The notes under the pieces: model-generated | Told to the model about the DNA's origin: nothing | The model's input: only the letters and a program-made list of their open reading frames with translations | Databases searched by the model: none | Shown: positions 26,006 through 34,961 of the stretch, in pieces | Layout of the letters: every line of letters begins with the position of its first letter | How positions within the stretch are numbered: the stretch's first letter is position 1 | Translations under genes and position numbers: made by a program | Assembly (NCBI GenBank): GCA_000711775.1 | Contig: ARYC01000434.1 | Span: 62,001 to 126,000 of the forward strand | Length of the DNA: 64,000 nt | From: Oxytricha trifallax | Taxonomy: Eukaryota; Ciliophora; Spirotrichea; Sporadotrichida; Oxytrichidae | Direction of reading: 5' to 3'

Positions 26006-27009
26006 ATGGAAAGTTAGAGAAGTATTAGTAATCATCAAGAGCATTTACAAAAGCTTAGTGAAAAGAGCAATAGAAGCAAATCATTTATCGACTTGAAATA
26101 CCTCCTTAACTACGTTATTTTATTCAAAGAATCATAGTAAGGACATTAATTGCTAATATTATAAGGTGTTTATTGTTATTATAGGCACTTTGAGTTGATA
26201 TTAGCAAAGGGTGTTGAAATAATTACTAAACACTCTTCAGTAATCAATGATCAAAGTAAAATATAGACACTTTCTTATATAACTTTTTAGCATATTATTT
26301 TATTGAGGATGCTTTCTATGCATCACTAGATCTTAAGCAAACAGATTGGGCTACCGCATTTTTGAGAATAGTAACAAATAATTTCCCTTAATCAGTGAAA
26401 ACAATGCTCATGCTTGGTATGCTTTATGATCATTGCAAGAACACGAAAAGGCAAGAGATAAAGATATTTACGCAGAACTATTGGTTAACAATCGAAGCGA
26501 TTCCTAGCAGTAAAGAGATTTGTGGCACTTAAACGCGATAACAACAAATCAAGCTAAGCAATTGCCATTTTTAATTGATATCTTGAAGTTAACCAGCAAG
26601 ATATGGAGGAATGGCTTGAAATGTCAAATATCTACCTTTCTAAATTAAACTTTGACAAAGCTTAATTATGTTAGGAGGAAGTGCTTTCTATGCAGCCAAG
26701 TAACTTCATAGTTAATCTTAGATTTGCAGAGTTGCTGTACTCTTAAGGATGACAAGACAACCTTGATAATTATTATATGGACAGCAAATATTTCTCACAA
26801 GCCCTGTCATTGATAGATGAGAAGGTTGTAACATGCAATCCACAGCACTTTGGGGACTATTGCAAGCATGCAAATAAATCGAGAATTTAGTCAAGAGAGT
26901 AGAGGAGCAAAACACAGAAATTTTTAACATCTGCAAAAATAAAATAATGGAGCTCTATACTCAGAGAGCAAAATAACATAAATATTAGCAAAATGAGAAC
27001 TATGAAATG
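26006..27009 (+). CDS. EMC2: ER membrane protein complex subunit 2 (EMC2, TPR protein)
   Basis: A Met at 26006 leads to a TPR protein whose centre follows EMC2: LKQTDWATAFLRIV with NNFPQSVKTMLMLGML, AIAIFN then YLEVNQQDMEEWLEMSNIYL, FDKAQLCQEEVLSMQP, LRFAELLYSQG and YYMDSKYFSQALSL. EMC2 is a cytosolic scaffold of the complex that inserts membrane proteins in the ER. About 300 residues fit the family length. Two frame jumps (near 26310 and 26450-26530) and two in-frame TGA codons are present (after AIAIFN and after LYSQG). At those two TGA positions the family does not have Trp. The end is uncertain by some tens of bases. Confidence 0.75.
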
Positions 27010-27203
27010 AGTCCATTTTTTCTTTAAAAATTACAGTAAAATGCATTTATATTCTTGTTTACCAATTTTAATTAGCTTATATGCTTAATTTTCATTATTC
27101 TGTATACAAACCTCATATACAAATTCTACAGCTTTATTTTGAAATTACTTTTATTTTTGAAACTCAAATTAAATTATTATAACTTTATATTAAGCCATTT
27201 AAA

Positions 27204-30200
27204 ATGATGTTTTCACATATAGAACCAGATTATAAGTTCTATTAGGACTGTACAGACGTACTCTTTTTGGATAGAAAAGACAAATTGACAACAAGCGGCT
27301 AGCATAAATTGAAGTACACCTTCATTAAACTATTCAATGAAAGTACCATAATTTTTAAGAAACTTTTCATGAATTACCTCATTGAAGTCAGTCAGAGGAC
27401 TTAAATAATGACATTTCCAGCTGGGTAGGTGTTTAATCGTGAGGAAGAGGCGATGTTTGTATTGTTAAAAGGCAATTTATAGATTTAAAGAATAGATGAT
27501 TAACTTTTAGAAAGTATAGATAAAATAGAATCAAGGAGATCATTATCATTAATTGCTGGAAGACATTTGATTTTAGATTAAATTAATTCCTATTCTTTAT
27601 CTACAATTATTTTTATCAAATATATAAAACTAGTTATGAATGAATAACAAATTATTAACGTTATTCTAACTTATGAAAACAAGAATGAATAACAATATTG
27701 TTATAAAAATCATCAAATATACAAATTACGGTGGTTTTATCTCCATAGAATTATTTCTACATCTAATTATTTAAGATTTCTATCTGATTTTAATGAAATC
27801 TCTTTTTATTGATTAAAATCTTTAATTTAAAACTAATTTGTAACTATTGTGATTTTCCTAATTTATAAAATGCATTTTAATTCCCAAATAAATTAAATTT
27901 CTACAATTTAAATATTTAAATAATTCAAATTTGGACCTTTTCGGACTCCTGAAAAATTAATCTAAACAGTAGTTCGCTCAGAAGTTCATCTGTATTTAAC
28001 AAGAAAAATCTTTTTAATCAGAACACACCCCAAAACATAAATAAAGGCTTAAAAAAGGCTCCAGAAGATGTAACAAACTTCAGACTGAAAAATATTCGAA
28101 ATAAATCTTTTAATTTTAAAATGGAAGTAGACAAACAGATCAGAGACTACAAATAATCAAGTTTGATACTTTCACTAGTTACGAGTTACTCAACTAATAT
28201 GAGCGGACTAATGGGAACTATTTGAAGTAGATTTACTTTCAAATAGTGTAACAAGCCGATTAACTTGAGCAAATATCGTAAAATCCTGAAACTAAAATAT
28301 TAAAGCCTTGGTATTGTATTAATCAGGGTTTTCTACTGCTAGAATTCACATCTTAGAATTTGGGGTACATCCTGAAAGCATAAAATTAAGTTTAATATTT
28401 TGCAAAAATAAGTAGGCAAGACTTTTAAAATGCATGCAAAACCCCAAATCCTTTAGTGAGGTTTATAAGTGCTTTGATTTGTATGGAATTTGTAAGGGGT
28501 TGGGGTTATTAATAGGTTTTAATGTGAAATTTATAGTAAATATGTTTAATTTATTCACTCTAAACTTTCGGATCGTGTGGTAGTGGTCTGAAGTTTATCT
28601 TACTTAACCACAACTCTTTCTGCTCTATAGATATGTCTGCTCTTGAGTTTGGTTTATAATTATTGACTCTGCCATTTGCTTCATTGATTGAGATGCCCTT
28701 TTTTTGTCTATAAACTACTTTATTCTTTGTTTAGCATCCTTCTCGCACCTTGTAGAGTAATAATCATTTCGAGGCATATCGCACTCTATTATTATTAATG
28801 GTAAATCCCACACATCCTATTGAAAGTCTCCATCTCTCCAGTCTTCTCTTTCTGGATAATAGCCTGATTTCCCATAATAGTCCCTTGCCTAGATGCTTCC
28901 ACTCTTAAAGCTCTGTTGAAATCTATTATTGTCGCTCTTACATGAGAGAAGTTTATCATAATATTCTCAGGCTTCAAATCTCTGTAAACAAAGCCTAACA
29001 TGTGTATCTCTTTTATACCTTGTAAGGTTTAAGTTGCTATGAAAGCAAGCTAATTATTATTCCTTTGATCAGTAATGAAATCTCTGAGGGTCATTTTATA
29101 TAGAGGCAGTCTAAAAGCAACATGATCCTTGGCAAGGAGAATAGCATCTAGCTTGATTAAGTAACTACACTCTTTAAACTTTGCCTGAGTGAGTACTTGA
29201 TACTCATTAATGAAGGGATAGACCTTGTATGCGTATTGATGATCAATGATAACTTTGTTATCAAAGGAATCTTCTAAAATAAGGTAGCTTTATAGGGGAG
29301 TGTAAAAGTCAATTTAAGCAAGAACAGGAATTTTTTTGTATTGAATTTTATCATTATTTTTGTTTTTTTCGATGTCAGTTGGTCAAGCTCACAAGAAAGA
29401 TAAAGAATTTGAATAGCATGAAGTAGAGATGAAGTTTCTCAACAACAAAAAAAGCTAGGCAATATTCTAAGGAAGCGGTGCCTGAATAAGCTAGAGAATT
29501 CGAGTGCGTAAGGAAGTCACTTATTAAAAGATGTTTCTTCAAGTCTCTTGTATGAGAGTATTTCTTATGACAATCAAAGCAATCATACTTTCCATCTATT
29601 TTATCGTGCTTTAAGTATACTGTGGGTTAGCTTTTCTATGCTCCTTCATATGTCTGTACCAGCTAGATTTATGAGCGAAATCCCTCTCGCATACCTCACA
29701 AAGATACACTTCAACTTCTTCATTTGCATAAACCTTTCATTAATACCTTTCTCCTCCTCTCTGTCCCCCACGCACTTATTTGCCATTTATTTTCTATTAT
29801 TAATTTCAATATTAAAAACAGAGAACTCAAGTGATAGCTCTGGTAGATCTTTATAAGAGTTCATCTCACAGCTATCACACTTTTTATTGCTGCCAAAGTT
29901 AAGTCTCAATCAGTTTGATGGAAATGCAGATATTTTTCTTAAAATGTTAGCGCTCATATTTAAAATTGAATTTAAAATTATAAAACTGCCTCTATATCTC
30001 AGAGCTAATATAATAGCTATACAAGCCTAAGGGTTTCAAGGGAAGATTTTAAAGTATTATTGATGAAAAATGAGTGGTAATAGACGATCCAGCTTTAAAT
30101 ATGGCTAAGTAAGTAACCATTTTTACTATCAATAATAAGGTGGTTACAGCACATAACGATTTAGGAGGTGCACCTAATTAAGTACGTACTGCTTTAGGAG

Positions 30201-33200
30201 GTATTTTGTGATTTTATGATTAAAATTAGGGTGTTCCTAATTAAGTACTAGCTTTAATTAATGCTCCTAATTAAGTACTAGCATTTTAGGAGCTGCTCCT
30301 AATTAAGCACGTACCAATTTAAATTAAAAAAATATGGAACTATAACAGTAGAAATTGATATCAATCTCTCAAGTTTGAAACCAGTTCTCTAAAATTTCAC
30401 CATATCCTTCTTAGAGGTTAACCTCCTATAGGATGCCCATATTTAATAGTAAGTTTTACAGAGGTAAATAATTGAAATCAATAAACTTAAATTTGAATAT
30501 CATTTCTTAGATCTTTAATCAAGATGGAGTAAATGAATGATGCAATTAAAAGAGTGCAAGTACAAGAATTGATTCAAAGATTTAGAAGTAAGGAGGATTT
30601 GCACCACTACCTGGTGCAGCAAGGTAAGTGCAGAGATTCCTAACTATTCAGAAATCTCAATGACTAACCTATACGGCGACGCTATTAATTACCCAGAAGT
30701 TTCGCAGTACCTGCCTACTAAAAAGTAGTTCTCAAATTTACTACATGAAAGAAATTATTTCTTTGGTATACATGCAACAATTAAAGGTGATTACTTGAAA
30801 GAAATTATTCAAAAAATTTCATAAATAAAAGGTACAGCATCTCTCCAGAAGACAAGAGCAAACAAGGTATCAAGATTAGTGAGAGCTGGCTGTCAGAGCT
30901 GCAGAAGCACCCGTATATATCAAGGAAGATTTGTAGTTTAACTCTTTAGAAAAATCTGGTACTGGCATCTTCTTGATGAATGAATAGAGCAAGCTTCACA
31001 GAAAGCGAAAGTTGCAGACAAAGTATGAAGTTAGCAAGAGACTTTATTCAAATATTAAGCATCAAGAGTCAATGAACATAGATGCTGAAGCTGGCAGTAA
31101 GAGGAGAAATCTAGGAGGAGGGAAGTAGCTGGAGGAAGAAAAGAAAGAGAAGCCAGATTCTACCAAACAATTTTAAATGTGACTTATATATTCCTTAACT
31201 TAACTCTAAAACTTATTTGTTAACGTTCACTCTCCCTTCTTTATCACACTTTTAAGCCAACTAATTATCTACTCTCTTTCGCTGAATCTTTTATAAAGTC
31301 AACTGTATCGATAAATAGGTAGTGCATCAGGTGGTATAGCAGCAATTTTTTATAATGACCTTTTAATTTACCTCAGTAGAATTCAATTAAATTAAACTAT
31401 GAGCTGTAAGGTACGTTGGATACAGGTGTTATTCTAAGTTTTTCATAACTATTCCTTGTTTCTTTTGTCTTATGAACAGAAAGATTATCAACGAATAGTA
31501 TAATATCTTATTCAGAGTACTTCTCTCTTAGCTGTTCTAAGAACTTAATATACTGCTCTGTCTTAATTGAGCGAGGATGAATAACTTATTTTTCTAAACC
31601 AGTATCCTAGCATATACCTCCAAGAATTTCCATTGCTTATACCTTGACTTTCTAGTCATATACCTCTATATTACTATGTCTCTTTTACCAATACTTCAAA
31701 ATAAAAAGTATTGAAGGTAAACACAGCCTCGTCAGCATGTTTAAACTTGATATTATTCTATTAAGCTCTCTGCATTTAATCATAAATGTAATTTAAATTG
31801 TTGTCGCAAAATGGCAGAGTGAAATCAATAACTCTCTTGATACGATTCACACCTTTATAAGAGATACCATTTCTTTTATAAATTTTAGCAACAGACTATG
31901 CAGAGATCTTCAAGTAAGGGAACTGAGGGTGAAACATAGTAGCTCGTTGATCGAGAGAGAAGTGAACCCAATACTTCAAAAAATAATTGATAAGACAGTC
32001 ATTATGCTTATATAAGAACTTTGGCTTCCTCTTAGGCTTAGAATTCAACAATTATTGCTTTAGTTACAAAACTTTCAAGCAGTGAGAACGAACAGTTGAT
32101 GAACTTTGCTTTAAGAGGAGTGAAACAGACTTGTAGTTCAGAACTGGTTTGACTTATTCGCTGTATATTTCACATCCATATCACAGTTTAACACTAAATC
32201 TATATACTCTTCACCATTAATAGACCCCAATAGCTTGTAATTTTTTGTTTCGCATTTAATTAATAACACCAACCCCTAACAAATTCCCTAAAAATCAAAA
32301 CACTTACAAACTTTAATAAGGGGTTTTAGGGTTTTTATTTAGAGGGAAGGAACATAAAAGTGTAGACTAAATTACAGACTTTATTATTGTAGAAATATAT
32401 TTGAATTCTAAAATTAAATTATAATTATATTAAAATAAATTAAATTCGTTGCAGTTATAGTTGGCCAATTTAAACGATCTTGGGCTCATTAGATAGAGAT
32501 TTAAAATTAGCTGGATTTTAGTATTGGCGTTACTATTTTATCGCATCGAGAGAGCGAGACAACTTCACATTAATGAGAGGGTATAATTCAATGAATTTAG
32601 AGAAACTTTTACTTTAAGTTAAAAAAGTAAAGATAGGTTGGTAATTTGATTCAAGTATAGGCTCAAAATGATAATAACCAGAGGCCACTTAAAAGATTTA
32701 TTTCATACTTGATAATGATTTTTATTTTTAACCCTATGATGATAGTGAAGTAAATCCTTTGAGTAAATTGGTTGATGTTAAGAAGCTATGATTCTAAAAT
32801 AACTGGTAAGCTTAGATGATAGGAGAACTTATATAGAGGTTTAATAGCATTAATTATAGATTAAGGAACAATTCTTTGAGCCGTAAAAGCCAAAGCAAGC
32901 TTTTTTAATTTTATAACGTGGACAGTTTTTTTTTGAGAGGATGCTTTTGTAAAGTAATTTATTTTGCAAGATTAGCAGGCTCTTGGAAAAAGGAAGCTCA
33001 TAAAAGAAGAGAAATAGTATGAACATTAATAGAAAGTGTCATGTAGGACTTTGGAAGGCTTCATGCATCAAATTTATATAAATGATTTGATTAAGTCATT
33101 GCTGAAGGATGATGACACTTTCTAAGTTATGGAAAAATACTTTCAAGTAAAAACCAATCAAAGAGATTAATCTGAATACTAAGATTTCGATAATAATTCT

Positions 33201-34803
33201 TAACATAGATCTCTAACCCCAGACATGAGTGCCCTTTCATACCCCATGCAAGTTTTCAGGAAGTAATAAAAAGACTTTGATTCTTAGAAAAATAGTCATT
33301 AAAAATCCAAGAAATTCATAGTAGATGAGCAAAAGCTTAATAACGGCTTTAGAAGCTTCCTTTTGTATAAACGTGATGCAGGCTGTCGAGAGACCATCAA
33401 AGAAATAATTGATGAATATCCATTTATCGATTAATAAAAAAAATCATTTAGTAAGCTGAGACTATAAAAAAATGTTAAGGATTCTGAGTCATTAAAATTG
33501 CAAAGAAATGTCGAAATATGAAATATGAATTCTAAAATTGACAATTAAGTTGTAGAATATTAAATATTCATCGATTGGACAATTTAATTAATATTTAGTT
33601 CAACAATAAGTCCAAATCAAAACTTTAAAGCCAGTTTAGAAATAATTGAGACCAATAAAAGTCTAAAAGATAGAAAGCAAAGATTTATGTTAATTTTTAA
33701 ACAGCTACACAACACTCTAAAATGACGGTTGTTTGCACCTTAAATAAAAGCTTGTCGCCTCTTAAATCTTCAGTATAAAATAGGAAAATGTTTTAGCATA
33801 AGTCAAGTCCGCTCAATCAGGGTCTAAATTCTGATTATGTTAATAAACAGAGCTTTTCAACTTTGTCCACACCTTTGAAAAATTACAGATCAGTTCAGAG
33901 AAATTTCATAAACAACTGTTTGCTCAGTCAAAATTTGAATAACTTCAACAGTTTGATATACCACTAGGATTCTCTAAATCAAACTTCCACAACAAACTTT
34001 CATCATTAAATCTTTTTAGATTAAAGTCCGGTTATGAATTTACCTAATCGACAGATTTAAGATTTGTAGAGGAGTCGTACTGTGAGGCAAAACACGGCAG
34101 TTTTTTTCATAATGAGAGTATGAACATGGATTTTACAGCATAGCAATCATATTATAATTAGAAAAGTAGCTACAGCATTATGGTTCAAAATCTGAAAAAT
34201 CAATAAGTTAATGAGTAAAATAATGTAAAAGTTATTTATTCTTCAACTTATCCATCGACTGCTTAGGGATAAGAGTAGAATTTAAATAATAATTTCAGGT
34301 AAAAAAGAGTAAGTTAAGTTTATGGGATTCACAGAAATAAATCTCAAAGATTAACTGCCGATAAAAATTTTTAATAAAATACTAATTGTTTATTATGAAT
34401 TTCTGATGAATACAGAAAAAAATAAATAGCTCTTTCTTAAAACATTATAAAATTAATTTAAATGGTAAATAATCCATATTTGTAAGTTAATTATTCATAA
34501 ACACCTCAGAAACCTTAATTGTACTTAAAATCTATAAATAATGCCACTTTTGAGAACAATTTATCATAATTTCAATATAAAAATATGAATCAGCCTAGTC
34601 AACGGAGTAGTATAGGAAGAGTTGATTAACAGCAATCCTTTACTATTAATAAGACATTTAGTGATAATATTAATAATTGGGAATATTTTTCAAGATAGAT
34701 GGTGAAAAATATCAAAATAAAATATCATATTTAGATTATCTTACTTTAGAAAATTATAAATAAATTTGATTTAAATAAAATTATTTAATCACAATTTTAA
34801 TGA
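27204..34803 (+). CDS. cyclic-nucleotide-binding-like protein, gene interrupted by a TBE-like transposon
   Basis: A Met at 27204 starts MMFSHIEPDYKFYQDC. It is followed by MTFPAGQVFNREEEAMFVLL and KGNLQI, which resemble the first strands of a cyclic-nucleotide-binding fold (FxxGxxIxxxGExxxxhYhIhxG). Coding continues at 27965-28435 up to the transposon edge (28436) and resumes right after it (LFRGKEHKSVDQITDF, 32335-32385). After a foldback remnant it runs from 32640 to a TGA at 34801. The C-terminal half is Asn/Ser/Gln-rich and low in complexity (SFSTLSTPLKNYRSVQ, SQRSSIGRVDQQQSF). The assignment to one gene rests on strand, order and continuous coding character. If true, transposon and remnant must be excised. 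Kinase or channel partners were not seen. Confidence 0.5.
28436..28515 (+). repeat. TBE-like terminal inverted repeat, left
   Basis: It begins AAAACCCCAAATCCTTTAG and pairs with the reverse complement of 32262-32337 at roughly three quarters of positions. Confidence 0.75.
28560..29957 (-). CDS. TBE-type zinc-finger / protein-kinase protein (57-kDa ORF homologue)
   Basis: From a Met at 29957 (MSANILRKIS) the order is as follows. A CDSC pair is near 29875. A C2H2 finger CEVCERDFAHKSSWYRHMKE then His comes next, then a second finger of the type YDCFDC..YSHTRDLKKHLL. After a spacer there is a protein-kinase domain with VYRDLKPENIMINF (catalytic loop, Asp present), IIDFNRALR in place of the DFG loop (Asp-Phe-Asn) and a QQDVWDL helix. 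Kinase subdomains I-II are weak. DFN instead of DFG makes full kinase activity uncertain. In Oxytricha this ORF also combines zinc fingers and a kinase, and its function is not settled. Two frame jumps (near 29545 and 28860) are each one missing base. Confidence 0.75.
30162..30310. repeat. four CCTAATTAAGTAC repeats between divergent TBE genes
   Basis: CCTAATTAAGTAC occurs at 30173-30185, 30236-30248 and 30266-30278, and as CCTAATTAAGCAC at 30298-30310. Two copies are preceded by a palindromic box (TAGGAGGTGCACCTA and TAGGAGCTGCTCCTA). The block lies between the divergent starts of the zinc-finger/kinase ORF and the small plus-strand ORF, so it may be a shared regulatory or protein-binding region. 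Confidence 0.6.
30524..31182 (+). CDS. TBE-type small charged protein (22-kDa ORF homologue)
   Basis: A Met at 30524 (MEQMNDAIKRVQVQELIQRF) and a TGA at 31180-31182 after Lys/Glu-rich sequence define about 215 residues. Distinct blocks are NYSEISMTNLYGDAINYPEV, then ISESWLSELQKHPYISRKIC, and a basic end KLHRKRKLQTKYEVSKRLY. Three one-base frame jumps are required. Size, charge and position between the kinase ORF and the transposase match the 22-kDa ORF of TBE elements, whose function is unknown. Confidence 0.65.
31244..32179 (-). CDS. Tc1/IS630-superfamily DDE transposase
   Basis: A Met at 32179 (MDVKYTANKS) leads to a TGA at 31244, about 310 residues. A basic N-terminal half with helix-turn-helix character (AQSVAKIYKRNGISYKGVNR) is followed by the three catalytic blocks: DEAVFTF (first Asp), ILFVDNLSVHKTKE (second Asp) and PYSSQFNLIEFY then GKLK (Glu). 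In the family the last block reads NxIExxWxxLK, and here TGA stands exactly at that Trp. Two frame jumps occur (near 32155 and 31690). It would cut and rejoin the TBE-like ends. Confidence 0.8.
32262..32337 (-). repeat. TBE-like terminal inverted repeat, right
   Basis: Read on the minus strand it begins CCCTAAAACCCCTTATTAAAG and shares the AGTG-TTTTGATTTxTAxGGAATTTG core with the left end. Confidence 0.75.
32380..32610 (+). mobile_element. half of a foldback element
   Basis: This stretch matches the left arm and central spacer of the foldback element at 52179-52603: GTTGGCCAATTTAAACGATC, TATTTTATCGCATC, GCGAGA-AACTTCAC and the spacer AATGAATTTAGA. The right arm is absent. It lies 40 bases beyond the TBE-like element, within the same host gene. 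Confidence 0.65.
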
Positions 34804-34961
34804 AAATTTGTATTTAGCTATTTATGTTATTATTAATTAAATATAATCGATATTATTTACTTATATAATAATATAGTTGGGGGGGTTGGGACCATATTAG
34901 CATATATAGACATCCAAAAGTAATTAATTATTTATTTATTTCCCCTAAATAATTATTAAAA
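34804..34961. other. short intergenic region
   Basis: AT-rich DNA lies between two co-directional genes, with a run of seven G at about 34877. No other signal was seen. Confidence 0.4.

Larger units (their letters stand above)
28436..32337. mobile_element. TBE-like Tc1/mariner-superfamily transposon (3.9 kb)
   Basis: Diverged inverted repeats of about 80 bases end the element. Each starts with a telomere-like AAAACCCC and shares the block GGAATTTGT(A/T)AGGGGTTGG. Inside are three genes: a zinc-finger/kinase ORF (-), a small charged ORF (+) and a DDE transposase (-). This matches TBE elements of Oxytricha in size, TIR length, telomere-like ends and gene set (57-, 22- and 42-kDa ORFs). Such elements are germline-limited and their transposases are thought to help remove them and IESs during macronuclear development. 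Frame jumps are present but core motifs are intact. Confidence 0.8.

Noticed and set aside
29548..29856. Plus-strand 102-residue ORF
   Set aside because: It is antisense to the C2H2 zinc fingers of the TBE-type kinase gene.
32320..32345. GGGGTTTTAGGGTTTTT as an integrated telomere
   Set aside because: It is the end of the right terminal inverted repeat of the TBE-like element, and the left end shows the matching sequence. It is not an array of telomere repeats.
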